The translations under genes were made by a program, and so were the position numbers. Positions 10,601-18,209 of a stretch of DNA of 64,000 bases are shown piece after piece. Every line of letters begins with the position of its first letter. Within the stretch, counting starts at the first letter, position 1. The notes under the pieces were generated by a model. It made no database searches. It saw nothing but the letters and a program-made list of their open reading frames with translations, and was not told the origin of the DNA. Source of the DNA: Leadbetterella sp040829825 (GTDB taxonomy: Bacteria > Bacteroidota > Bacteroidia > Cytophagales > Spirosomataceae); assembly GCF_040829825.1 (NCBI RefSeq), contig NZ_JBFOLH010000003.1; one strand, given 5' to 3'.

Positions 10601-11019
10601 TCCCGTTCCAGTAAAAGATTGTCGCCGAATTTCCCTTTTAACGATTTGAAAACCCCTTTCTTTTTCTGAAGCACCACCTGGTTACCCGAGATGGTATAGG
10701 TGATATCCAGGGGATCGAAAATTTTATTGAGAACATCTTTAAACAGCACACCCGACAATTCCAGCGATATTTTCTTATCTGTATTGATCAGGCTGTTACT
10801 GTAAATAAACCTTGAATCCGATATTTTTTCCAGCTCCCGGATAGTGTTTTTCAGGCTTTGCTCCTGCACTTTAAAGTCGAGGCGCTTCATTAAAAGCTTT
10901 TGGGAATGGGCCTCTTCCGCAAAGCTTAAGCTTATCACGGTAACAGATAAAATAAATTGAATTAGTGTTACTCGCATGAGACATCGTATTAGACTACGCG
11001 ATTGTAGTTTTTTCTTCAT
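7672..11019 (-). CDS. SusC/RagA TonB-linked outer-membrane transporter with STN signalling domain
   Basis: The 1115-residue protein has a long signal peptide (to about residue 40). An STN domain follows (about 45-120, LDFKVQEQSLKNTIRELEKI), the domain that contacts a periplasmic FecR C-terminus. Next come a carboxypeptidase-regulatory-like domain (about 143-220, ITGTVKDEKGDPLAGVSV), the TonB box region and plug (VQALQGRTPGVQI, IYGSRGANGVILITTKRG), and a large beta-barrel ending in aromatic IQF. It imports oligomers together with SusD using TonB energy. The STN domain and the fecR and sigma genes directly upstream show a transenvelope induction loop: substrate binding would signal through FecR to release the ECF sigma factor. 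Confidence 0.96.
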   Translation of the reverse strand: MKKKLQSRSLIRCLMRVTLIQFILSVTVISLSFAEEAHSQKLLMKRLDFKVQEQSLKNTIRELEKISDSRFIYSNSLINTDKKISLELSGVLFKDVLNKIFDPLDITYTISGNQVVLQKKKGVFKSLKGKFGDNLLLEREDIKITGTVKDEKGDPLAGVSVVLKGTAKGLITDMNGSFEMAVPGPESVLQFRIIGYNNYELTVGNRTHLEVVMELDSKSLEELVVVGYGTVKKRDLTGSVAQVKGADITAFPVSDPVQALQGRTPGVQIITNTGAPDGDFQVRIRGVNSIRGGNGPLYIVDGIPFSNYTVNQYDIESIEILKDASATAIYGSRGANGVILITTKRGKEGKANINYSIDYGIQKPIKKLDLMDAQQWARFYNEYLVNAKILTEAPFSDADIAAMGKGVDWQNEVFQPAPIQNHNLSVSGGTDKIKYHIAGSAFKRDGLVHNSMMDKYNLRTTLDVKAHEMLDISMQMGYTFVDRMNQADGGGNGGSSMLAAAYSAPPTFSPYNEQGKYRDLRSLYTWSSHELKNPLMMAYESKYKTAQNLSNINASANFKPFKGLSLRSSVGLENSDSRYDGYTNSNYIYQSNSASVSNNRYTNFTNENILSYQADIARVHSLNVMAGYTIQSSTSKSIAASGNTFLSDVPETNALQTAGIINTPTTGFSRWVLMSYLGRLNYSFKDRYLLTTSIRADGSSRYSPGQRWGYFPSAAIAWRVSSEPFMEDVSKISDLKIRASYGETGSTAISPYGTQNLLSAGKAATGAGNYTYFAPGTTYPGSLKWETTTQIDGGIDLAMFKNRIRFTADYYYKYTTDLLNAVYLPTSSGYTSSVRNIGRMDNKGIELMIEGDIIRGNDVQLSASFNISHNKNTVVKLEGGEDILGTVYNNYGSGTITVIREGQPLGAFYLFKDAGINETGQLSYVNLDGSVDANGNATYTDADRYIAGNPFPDFFYGFTVDLRYKKWALNMLWQGTQGNDVFNLSEMRNLSYSQGMNVSSEVYGNSWREGQDNSHVKYPKIQQTGTLRFSDRFLEDGSYLRLKNISIAYHIPVPKSMNWLKAASVYVAAQNYLTFTKYTGVDPEVSSKGGDIDGAIDHLSYPNSKTLTIGSRIQF

Positions 11020-11105
11020 AATTTTACATAGTTTTTAATTAACACTTGGTTTTAATTAAAGCCGGGCTCAATCCCAGAAACGCCAATTTCCATTGAGCCT
11101 GAACG

Positions 11106-11133
11106 GAAGCCTGTCCTTGCCGGGGCGGGCTTC
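11106..11133. other. GC-rich hairpin between fecR and susC
   Basis: GAAGCCTGTCC (11106-11116) can pair with GGGCGGGCTTC ending at 11133, using two G-T wobbles. On the plus strand it is followed by six T residues (11134-11139), so it has the shape of an intrinsic terminator for plus-strand (antisense) transcription. On the minus strand, the coding direction here, the hairpin has no downstream T-run and could instead structure the susC leader. Confidence 0.45.
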
Positions 11134-11163
11134 TTTTTTGGTTTGCAAGTTAGAGTCTTTCCA

Positions 11164-12231
11164 TCAGCATCCGTTTGAGGTTATTATTATCACTTTGTTA
11201 TTAATTTCAAATCGTGCGTCCAGGGCAAAACAAATCAGCCTGATCTTTTCATAGAGGGGCTCATCGGAAAGAAATGCGGTTAATTTGCAGTTTTTCATTT
11301 CTTCCATTTCAAAATCTATTTCCACATGATAGGCTGAAGACAGGATCTCGAATACCTCGCTTACCGGTCTTTCGTCAAACTCAAAAGACAGCGATTCAGC
11401 CGGTTGCTCCAGATCCTTTTTACTGATCATCACCGGTACCAGGGTAGAGCCCCTGGAGAACTGCAGCTTCTGGTTGGCCGAAAGCATCACCGGCTCCCCG
11501 GGCGCTGTGCCGTTACCCTTATCGGCCTTAAAGACGGCCACTTTGCCGGTTTTCACCACAATTTCGTTTTCCTGTGAATTTTTGGCGGTTTTTAAGGTGA
11601 AGCTGGTGCCCAGCACCCGGGTGCTGAAGTCGTTTGTATTGACGGTAAAGGGAGACTCCGGGTTTTTAGACACTTCAAAGAACCCTGTTCCTTCAAAGTA
11701 AACCACCCGCTTACCGTTTTTGAAATCTTCCGGCGAGTAGCTTATTTTCCCCTCGGGCTGCAGGATCACCGAGCTGTTATCCGGCAGCACCACGGTATAC
11801 GGGAACCCGGTGGTGTTCACTTTCTCTATGGGGTCTTCCACGGCAGCGGCAAGCGCTCCGGCTTGTGCATAAACCTGTTCGGCACTAAATTTTTTCCGGG
11901 CCCACAGGAGGCCCAGCACCAGCAGCAGGCTGGCCGCGGCGGTAAATGAGATCACCCGCCTTCTGCCGGCAAGCCGTTTTGATTTCAATGTTTCCTCCTC
12001 TTCCGGGGAGGTGCTGCTTAACCTTTCCTTTACTTCCCGGAGCTTCTCCTCCACATCCACATTATACTGCATGTTCTCATTTTCATACTCATTGAGGTAG
12101 CTGTAAAACTCCTCTTCGTTAGCGGGGTCTTTCAGCCACTGCTCCAGGCTTTTCTGCTGAATAGACGTCAGGTTGTCATTCAGGTAATCAAAAACTAATT
12201 TTTTGTTCACGATGCGTTTATTATTAATCAA
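11164..12231 (-). CDS. FecR-family anti-sigma factor
   Basis: This 355-residue membrane protein has a cytoplasmic N-terminal region (about 1-85) for binding the ECF sigma factor and one transmembrane helix near residues 91-108 (VISFTAAASLLLVLGLLWA). The periplasmic part carries the FecR domain (about 140-240, VVLPDNSSVILQPEGKISY, then VVYFEGTGFFEVSKNPESPF) and the C-terminal DUF4974-type STN-like domain (SFEFDERPVSEVFEILSSAY). It holds the adjacent sigma factor inactive until the STN domain of the SusC transporter signals loading. It lies 15 bp after the sigma gene and 144 bp before susC, so sigma and fecR are probably cotranscribed. Confidence 0.95.
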   Translation of the reverse strand: MINNKRIVNKKLVFDYLNDNLTSIQQKSLEQWLKDPANEEEFYSYLNEYENENMQYNVDVEEKLREVKERLSSTSPEEEETLKSKRLAGRRRVISFTAAASLLLVLGLLWARKKFSAEQVYAQAGALAAAVEDPIEKVNTTGFPYTVVLPDNSSVILQPEGKISYSPEDFKNGKRVVYFEGTGFFEVSKNPESPFTVNTNDFSTRVLGTSFTLKTAKNSQENEIVVKTGKVAVFKADKGNGTAPGEPVMLSANQKLQFSRGSTLVPVMISKKDLEQPAESLSFEFDERPVSEVFEILSSAYHVEIDFEMEEMKNCKLTAFLSDEPLYEKIRLICFALDARFEINNKVIIITSNGC

Positions 12232-12246
12232 AAGTTCTGTTCATGG

Positions 12247-12900
12247 TCACTGGTTTTGTGTGGAATCAGATCGCAGCTCTGTTCTTATCTTATCGAGTGC
12301 CCGGCTTATCAATCTTTCAACGGCACTGATGGTAATGTTCATTTCACGGGCTATTTCACTGTATTTCATTCCTTCCAGCCTGGACATCTGGAAGGCTTTT
12401 CTGGATTGAGCGGGAAGGCTCCTGATGATTTTGTCCAGGCGGTTGGCAAGCTCATGATAGAACAGGATATCATCAGGCTTGTCTACAGGGCTTTTGCGGG
12501 CAAAGTCAACGTCCCGGATCTCATTGGTTTCCCTTAAAAATTCTTTTTTCAGGAAGTTATACGACCGGAACCGGACACTTTTATACAAATACGCTTTAAA
12601 GGAGGTGTCGATATGCTCATATACTTTTTTCTGCCAGAAGTTCACAAAGATCTCTGATACAATATCTTCTGCAAAAGCTTTGGAATGAACAAAACGCACG
12701 CAGTGGCTGCACAGCTGTCCGTAGTATTTCCGGAACAGCAGGTCAAATCCTTTTTCGGGAGACATTTTAAACAGCCTCCTTAAATAACTTTCTTCGTCCA
12801 GGACAATCCCCTTGCCGGAATCCTCCTCGTTTTCCGAAGATATTCTCAGCTTTTCCGACGGGTTCTCTTCCCCGCTTTTCCTACTGTACTTTTCGTACAT
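12247..12900 (-). CDS. ECF RNA polymerase sigma factor (Bacteroidetes sigma-70 family)
   Basis: The 217-residue product has region 2 at about residues 50-115 (FDLLFRKYYGQLCSHCVRFV, AEDIVSEIFVNFWQ) and region 4 at about 150-205 (IIRSLPAQSRKAFQMSRLEGMKYSEIA, then an HTH). This is the usual layout of the Bacteroidetes expansion group paired with FecR. A charged extension of about 35 residues precedes region 2, so a later start is possible, although no closer Met is obvious before region 2. It probably directs transcription of the susC-susD-EEP-sulfatase genes. A CAACTTTG sequence at 12935-12942 (minus strand) differs from the TAnnTTTG element by one base and may be part of its promoter. Confidence 0.95.
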   Translation of the reverse strand: MYEKYSRKSGEENPSEKLRISSENEEDSGKGIVLDEESYLRRLFKMSPEKGFDLLFRKYYGQLCSHCVRFVHSKAFAEDIVSEIFVNFWQKKVYEHIDTSFKAYLYKSVRFRSYNFLKKEFLRETNEIRDVDFARKSPVDKPDDILFYHELANRLDKIIRSLPAQSRKAFQMSRLEGMKYSEIAREMNITISAVERLISRALDKIRTELRSDSTQNQ

Positions 12901-13069
12901 TTATCCGGCAGTTAAGGTTGTTATACGTATGAGACAAAGTTGAGCGCTTTTACCCCACATTACCTGTCATTTTTTCTGAAATTTTTTTTCCTGCTCCCGT
13001 AAAAAATCTTCTGCTTTAAATTGATCTCTTTTTTCTTTAATTTCGTTCTTTAATAAAAAACCAGAACAC

Positions 13070-13978
13070 ATGCCTTTTACAGATTATTATGAGCTGTTAG
13101 GGGTAAGTAAGACTGCAGGCACGGAAGACATCAAAAAAGCCTACCGGAAGCTGGCGCGGAAATACCACCCTGACCTGAACCCTAATGACAAGGAAGCCGA
13201 GAAAAAATTCAAGGCCATCAATGAGGCCAACGAGGTGCTGAGCAACCCCGAGACCCGGGCAAAGTACGACAAATACGGCGAAAACTGGAAGAACGGTGAG
13301 GCATACGAAGAAGCCCAGCGGACCCGGCAGCAGTCTGCCGGCTCAAGAGGCAAAAGCACTTATTCCGGCGGCAATGCATCTGATTATTCTGATTTCTTCG
13401 GCTCTATGTTCGGCGGCGATGAAGGCTTTGATTTCGGCTCTTACCGGCAGGGCCGGGCTGGCGGGAAGTTCAAAGGGCAGGATATTCATGCCACGCTGAA
13501 CCTCTCGCTCACCGATGTTCTTACCGAACATAAGCAGACATTTGAAGTTAACGGGAAGAAAATCCGGATCACCGTGCCGGCGGGCGCCTATGACGGCCTG
13601 CAGATTAAGCTGGCGGGTTACGGTGGCGAGGGCTATAACGGCGGGCCTAAAGGCGACCTGTACATCACCTTCGGCATCACCAACAATACGCCTTACCAGG
13701 TCAGCGGCCACGACCTGAAGGCCGAGGCAGAGCTTGACCTGTATACGGCTATACTGGGCGGACAAAAAACCGTTTCTACTCCTTACGGTGATATCCGGCT
13801 AACGGTAAACCCGCTGACCCAGAACGGTACCACGGTGCGGGTGAAAGATAAGGGCCTGCCGGTATACAAAGAGAAGGATAAATACGGTAATCTCCTGATC
13901 ACCTACAAGGTGCAGCTCCCCGAGTCACTGACCGATGAGCAGAAGAAATTGTTCGAACAACTTAAAAATATGCAGTAA
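13070..13978 (+). CDS. cbpA: DnaJ-type co-chaperone CbpA (curved-DNA-binding-protein type)
   Basis: The 302-residue protein starts with a J domain (about residues 4-70) with YYELLGVSKTA and the essential HPD tripeptide in KYHPDLNP. A Gly/Ser-rich linker (about 85-130, including SMFGGDEGFDFGS) follows, and then the DnaJ C-terminal substrate-binding domains (about 140-295, VPAGAYDGLQIKLAGYGGEG). It lacks the cysteine-rich zinc domain of DnaJ, so it is a CbpA-type protein that stimulates DnaK. The cbpM gene starts one base after its stop, which supports the assignment. Confidence 0.92.
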   Translation: MPFTDYYELLGVSKTAGTEDIKKAYRKLARKYHPDLNPNDKEAEKKFKAINEANEVLSNPETRAKYDKYGENWKNGEAYEEAQRTRQQSAGSRGKSTYSGGNASDYSDFFGSMFGGDEGFDFGSYRQGRAGGKFKGQDIHATLNLSLTDVLTEHKQTFEVNGKKIRITVPAGAYDGLQIKLAGYGGEGYNGGPKGDLYITFGITNNTPYQVSGHDLKAEAELDLYTAILGGQKTVSTPYGDIRLTVNPLTQNGTTVRVKDKGLPVYKEKDKYGNLLITYKVQLPESLTDEQKKLFEQLKNMQ

Positions 13979-13979
13979 G

Positions 13980-14222
13980 ATGGAGCGTATTTCAAGAGAA
14001 GAGTGTGTACGGGTTTACAAGATTGACAGGGCGTTTTTTGACGACCTGGTTGACTCGGGGCTGATTGAAACCGTCATCGAAGAAAATACCGTGTACCTGC
14101 ATTACGATAAGCTGGCTCATTTTGAGAAGCTGGTTACCTGGCATTATGACCTGGAGATAAACATTCCGGGGCTGGAGGTGATCTGCCAGCTCCTGGAAAG
14201 AATTGAACAGCTGCAGCGGTAA
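13980..14222 (+). CDS. cbpM: CbpM-like chaperone modulator (MerR-type HTH fold)
   Basis: An 80-residue protein begins MERISREECVRVYKI, contains a short winged-helix-like segment (FFDDLVDSGLIE) and ends in a helix rich in Leu and Ile (LEVICQLLERIEQLQ). This matches CbpM, which binds the J domain of CbpA and inhibits it. The ATG lies one base after the cbpA stop; a longer open frame exists but would overlap cbpA. The pair is almost certainly cotranscribed and translationally coupled. Confidence 0.82.
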   Translation: MERISREECVRVYKIDRAFFDDLVDSGLIETVIEENTVYLHYDKLAHFEKLVTWHYDLEINIPGLEVICQLLERIEQLQR

Positions 14223-14260
14223 AACCCTTATGCTTCAGCACTCCCTGCACGGGTGTATTC

Positions 14261-16417
14261 CTACATGACCAAAAACCAGGTATAGTCTTCGGGTTCTATG
14301 GTAAACGTCAGCTCCACTTCAAACTTCCGGTCCAGCTGCAGCACCCTGGGGTTTTGGCCTTTTTCTTTAAAAACGGCCTGGCCGGTCAGACCCGTGTAGT
14401 AAAGCGGAACCCTGATGGTTCTTGTTATTTTTTCTTTCAGGGGATTGTACAGCATCAGCAACCCTTTTTCTTTTAAGGCGGGGTTTACATGAATGAACCC
14501 GTCCCAGTCGCGGCCGTCTGCCCGCCGTAGGTGGATCATATCTGAATTCAGGATGTGGCGGTATTGCTTGTACCAGTCAAGGGTATGGGCCACCATTTTC
14601 CGGGTTTCTTCGGTATCGTACAGCCTGGGCCCGCGGTAACAGGCCTGCACTCCGGCACCGTAATATTGCACCATGAGCTGTTCATAATCTTTCAGGTGCC
14701 CGCTCAGGGGTTCCAGGATGGCCTCCGGGCCTCCGCCCTGGTAGCGGGTGAGCGGCACAAAGCCCCAGCTCATGGAGGCTGACTTCTCCTGGGTGCCGTC
14801 ATAAATGTTCTGGCGGTTCAGGATGCGCTGCTGCTCACGGGAGAGCGAAAAGTTGACTTCCCGGTAACCGATCGCAATTTTATGTGTTCCGTCTAAAAAA
14901 TACCAGTCGGGCGCATTGATGTAAACGCCGCGCTCGTTTAACCAGTGGTAAAGCTCTTTCTGGATTTCCATCTGTTTCCATTGCGAATCGCCCGGGCCGT
15001 GGTGACCGGGATGAGTGACCGAAGCGCAGACATCGCCGGGGTAGGGACCGTCGTTTTCCCAGATATCAAAGCCTGTTTTTTCAAAGAAGTATTTGATTTT
15101 ATCGCGGTATTCCAGTCCCCACTGGCTGCCAAAGCAGGGGGCATTTCCAAAGAGCGCGCCTCCGGGCTTACCGGTCTGAGGGTCAATCACATCGTGCTCA
15201 TCGCTGATCCTGCGGCTGCTGAACAGCGAGTACCCGCCCAGCAGAATATTTTTCTTATGGGCGTAATCGGCCAGGGCCTTCCATTTTGAAATGTTCGCTT
15301 TTGAACTGTCTTCCATATCCAGATGCGAACCAAAGCTCAGTATAATAGCCTCATAGCCGGTAGCGGCACACTGGTCAACGGCCTGTATGACCTCCCGATC
15401 ATTTTTACTGACGAGATGCATGAAAATGGGATTTTGCATGGTCCAGGGTGCTACCGTACGGTACATTTTTTTGATCATCAGGCCCCGGCGCTGCCGGTCG
15501 TAGCTGTCCATCAGGAGCTCATGGGTACGGACCGATTTAAAAATTTCACCGGGTTCAAGCATTTCGTTCGGATCCTGGTTGGGGTACACTTCCAGCAGGC
15601 AGGGTGTTTCGTAGTTGTAGTTGACCTGGGAAGTATAGGCGGAGTCGGTTTTCCAATGGGTGGTCTGATCGCTCAGCCGGTACTTCATGGCATTGTTAAA
15701 GGCATAGTTGGTCTCGATATACAAACCGTGCTGCTTCAGCATATCTTCAGGTTTGCCTACCACAGCGCTTTCTTCTTCTACGGTGCCCAGCACCTCGTTA
15801 ACGACCCGGTTAAGCAGAAAACGTTTCGAAGAGGTATTCTCTACCGATACCCATTTTACGATCAGCGGAAGGCCGTCATAAATCTCATAATGGACGGCTA
15901 CCTGCAGGCCTTCCAGCTCGCCGGCACCCGGTCTGAATTTGAGGGTCAATACTTTCCCGGAGGGCTGTTTTTTTTCTGAGATCCAGGTAGTGGCTTTCCA
16001 GTGGAGGAACGGTGCCACGTCAGAAACCGAATAGCTGTCATAGATAAAATCTTCCGGGCCGGCCGTCATAGAATCTAACCAGGCCGGCAAAAGATAGGCA
16101 TTTTCTTTTTGGCCCCGAAGCCCGCCCACAGCGTATTCTTTCCCGTTTACCGTAATTTTTGCTTCCGGCTTTACGGCTCTGAGCAGCTGCTGGCCGGAAG
16201 ATAGGTTTTTGTAATCGTAACAGGCCACATTGGGGGAGAGCCGGAATGCCCGCTCGGCCAGGCCGTTCCGGATAATGATATCGCGGTGATTTTTTACGAT
16301 TTCTGCTTTTTGCAGTACCGGCTGTACGAGCCAGTCGACCGGGTTTTGTGCCAAGACAGGCACATTCCCTAAAAGAAGTAAAAAGAATATTTTTACGAAA
16401 AATGTATTTTTATGCAT
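14261..16417 (-). CDS. Secreted glycoside hydrolase, clan GH-D (alpha-galactosidase) like
   Basis: The 718-residue product has a signal peptide ending near VPVLAQ. An N-terminal beta-sandwich spans roughly residues 30-320, and a TIM-barrel spans about 330-610. Barrel landmarks are GYEAIILSFGSHLDMED, ILLGGYSLFSSRR, GFDIWENDGPYPGD (about 445-460, a likely catalytic Asp region) and INAPDWYFLDGTHK. A small C-terminal beta domain follows (GLLMLYNPLKEKITRTI). The layout resembles GH36/GH27-like enzymes, but I cannot name the CAZy family with confidence and the substrate is unknown. It follows the cupin gene by 7 bp and is probably in one transcript with it. Confidence 0.65.
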   Translation of the reverse strand: MHKNTFFVKIFFLLLLGNVPVLAQNPVDWLVQPVLQKAEIVKNHRDIIIRNGLAERAFRLSPNVACYDYKNLSSGQQLLRAVKPEAKITVNGKEYAVGGLRGQKENAYLLPAWLDSMTAGPEDFIYDSYSVSDVAPFLHWKATTWISEKKQPSGKVLTLKFRPGAGELEGLQVAVHYEIYDGLPLIVKWVSVENTSSKRFLLNRVVNEVLGTVEEESAVVGKPEDMLKQHGLYIETNYAFNNAMKYRLSDQTTHWKTDSAYTSQVNYNYETPCLLEVYPNQDPNEMLEPGEIFKSVRTHELLMDSYDRQRRGLMIKKMYRTVAPWTMQNPIFMHLVSKNDREVIQAVDQCAATGYEAIILSFGSHLDMEDSSKANISKWKALADYAHKKNILLGGYSLFSSRRISDEHDVIDPQTGKPGGALFGNAPCFGSQWGLEYRDKIKYFFEKTGFDIWENDGPYPGDVCASVTHPGHHGPGDSQWKQMEIQKELYHWLNERGVYINAPDWYFLDGTHKIAIGYREVNFSLSREQQRILNRQNIYDGTQEKSASMSWGFVPLTRYQGGGPEAILEPLSGHLKDYEQLMVQYYGAGVQACYRGPRLYDTEETRKMVAHTLDWYKQYRHILNSDMIHLRRADGRDWDGFIHVNPALKEKGLLMLYNPLKEKITRTIRVPLYYTGLTGQAVFKEKGQNPRVLQLDRKFEVELTFTIEPEDYTWFLVM

Positions 16418-16424
16418 CCCGGTT

Positions 16425-17282
16425 TCAGGTTAAGCCCAGTTTTTTGTTTGTTCTTCTCAGTGCCCACTCATTTTTATAATCAATCCATTTCTGGCCCTGT
16501 ATTCTTCGCATAAAGTTATCGATCAGCCGCATAAAAAATACATTGTACATCATGCCGAGCTTTCCTCCGGCCGTCTGCGGAAACGAGCGGAGCGTCATGG
16601 AAAAGCCGGGGTCGCGGTACACAATATAGTGCCACCACCGGCTGGGCATGTACAGGGCATCGCCGTGCTCCATGCATGCTTCAAAGCCCCTGACCTGTTT
16701 CAGGGCCGGGAATTTTACGTAGTCGGGCTGATCCAAGTCTATTCCTTCTGCGTTATGGATGGAAAAAGGCACCTTGTAGAGGGCTGTGCTCTGCTCCGGC
16801 CCAAAGAGAAGCACCCGCTTGTGCCCTTCAAAATGGATATGCAGGTTATCGGGCAGGTCAATGTCGTAATGGGCAAAGACCTTGCTGTTGCTCCCGCCGA
16901 AAAACAGGGCAGGCAGGCGTTTGAAATATTTCAGCCCTATACCGGGATATTCAAAGTCGTTGAGCAGCGCGGGGCAGTGGTCTTTGATGGTATAAAAGAA
17001 AATGCGCAGATCTGTGGGCCCCTGCCGCATCAGGTCAATGTATTCGCCGAAATTCATGGTGGTTACCGGCTCATAGGTGCTTTTATTGCCTTTGGTGCGG
17101 GCGTTGCTGTACAGCGGAACCACCTGGTTACCGGCCAGGGTTTTGATATGATCGAAAGTCCATTTTTTATTCCAGTGGTCTGTAAGCCCTTTCAGCAATA
17201 CGGGCTTTTGCGGATGATAGTAGTTCTTAACAAAATCTTCGCGGCTGATGTTTTCCACGATCTCAACAGGAGTAAGGTGCAT
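16425..17282 (-). CDS. JmjC/cupin-8 family protein, likely Fe(II)/2-oxoglutarate oxygenase
   Basis: This 285-residue cytoplasmic protein shows the cupin-like JmjC fold: the N-terminal substrate-access region QKPVLLKGLTDHW, then the metal triad from FAHYDID (His-x-Asp) and SRWWHYI (distal His). MEHGDALYMPSRWWHY is the typical wall of the double-stranded beta-helix. Family members hydroxylate proteins or RNA. The target is not evident. The gene sits between a patatin gene (51 bp upstream) and a glycosidase (7 bp downstream), all leftward, but no functional link is obvious. Confidence 0.85.
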   Translation of the reverse strand: MHLTPVEIVENISREDFVKNYYHPQKPVLLKGLTDHWNKKWTFDHIKTLAGNQVVPLYSNARTKGNKSTYEPVTTMNFGEYIDLMRQGPTDLRIFFYTIKDHCPALLNDFEYPGIGLKYFKRLPALFFGGSNSKVFAHYDIDLPDNLHIHFEGHKRVLLFGPEQSTALYKVPFSIHNAEGIDLDQPDYVKFPALKQVRGFEACMEHGDALYMPSRWWHYIVYRDPGFSMTLRSFPQTAGGKLGMMYNVFFMRLIDNFMRRIQGQKWIDYKNEWALRRTNKKLGLT

Positions 17283-17333
17283 AGTTGCCAGCAGGTTAGT
17301 GTTTCAAATCTACGAATTTTTCTCTTTTGCCGC

Positions 17334-18113
17334 TTAAACGCTATCCAGGGTTTTCAGGGTCAGCTCTTTCCCCTTTTCGATGAGATAGGTGGCCTTGTCA
17401 TAGTCCCATATTCCACTGATGTCTTTCGGAATATTCACTACAAAATCCGGCTGATACAAATCAATGGTCAGGAGAGTGATCTGATTTCGCATTACGTAAT
17501 ACGAGTGCTGAAGAACCGAAATCATGGAATTATCCTTAAAAATTTCAGTTCCCCGCTCCGGCGGTCCTTCGAGGTTAACGGCCACCATAATATTGTTCTT
17601 TTTTCGCACATATTTTAACGGTAGCGGGTTTAAAACCCCTCCGTCTACCATTTTATCTTCCTGCTGGTGAACGGCCGTCAGAACGCCCGGAATGGCGATA
17701 GAAGCCCGTATTGCCTCATACATGCTGCCTGAGCTGATGCAGCAATCACACTCGCGGGTAAGGTTGGTGGTCACGGCCGTAAAAGGAACGGGTAATTCTT
17801 CAATGTGTATATCGGGTATCAGCTTTTTCACCTTGTTCAGGATTCTTTCGCCTTTTACCCAGCCAGTGCTTTGCAAAGTGAAATCCAGGAGGCCCAGCAC
17901 ATCGTAATTGCTAAGGGTGGTTACCCAGTCTTCAAATGCCTTAAGCTCTCCTTTGGCGTAGATCCCGCCTATGAGGGCGCCAATGGAAGATCCTACGATC
18001 TCATCAATAACGGCTCCTTTTTCTTCGAGCGCCCGGATGGCCCCGATGTGCGTGAGGCCCCGGGCGCCGCCTGAGCCTAAAACCAGTGATACTTTCCTGC
18101 CTGACAAATTCAT
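17334..18113 (-). CDS. Patatin-like phospholipase
   Basis: The 259-residue protein carries the whole patatin catalytic set: the oxyanion loop GSGGARG near residue 13, the nucleophile elbow GSSIG with Ser43, and the catalytic Asp157 in VDGGVLNPLP. It lacks the C-terminal surface-antigen barrel and a signal peptide, so it resembles RssA/YlbK-type cytoplasmic lipid acyl hydrolases. It is transcribed leftward. A heptad tandem repeat lies directly upstream. Confidence 0.92.
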   Translation of the reverse strand: MNLSGRKVSLVLGSGGARGLTHIGAIRALEEKGAVIDEIVGSSIGALIGGIYAKGELKAFEDWVTTLSNYDVLGLLDFTLQSTGWVKGERILNKVKKLIPDIHIEELPVPFTAVTTNLTRECDCCISSGSMYEAIRASIAIPGVLTAVHQQEDKMVDGGVLNPLPLKYVRKKNNIMVAVNLEGPPERGTEIFKDNSMISVLQHSYYVMRNQITLLTIDLYQPDFVVNIPKDISGIWDYDKATYLIEKGKELTLKTLDSV

Positions 18114-18120
18114 ATTTTAG

Positions 18121-18197
18121 TTCCGAGTGATCAGTTCCGAGTTCCGAGTGATTAGTGCCGAGTGCCGAGTGATCAGTGCCAGGGCGCTGGTTCCGGG
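18121..18197. repeat. Tandem repeat with exact 7-bp period and 21-bp higher order
   Basis: The 77 bases divide without remainder into 11 heptads: TTCCGAG, TGATCAG, TTCCGAG, TTCCGAG, TGATTAG, TGCCGAG, TGCCGAG, TGATCAG, TGCCAGG, GCGCTGG and TTCCGGG. Heptads 1-9 form three 21-bp units (18121-18141, 18142-18162, 18163-18183) of the pattern xCCGAG, TGATyAG, xCCGAG; the last two heptads are decayed. It fills the gap between the GH43 stop and the patatin start, and is non-coding. Confidence 0.85.
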
Positions 18198-18209
18198 GTT
18201 TGGCCGTAT

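Noticed and set aside
16629..17618. 329-codon plus-strand open frame across the cupin and patatin genes
   Set aside because: It overlaps two well-supported genes on the other strand and spans their gap without any family match.
18121..18197. Possible CRISPR array
   Set aside because: The units are contiguous heptads without unique spacers and no cas gene is in the window.
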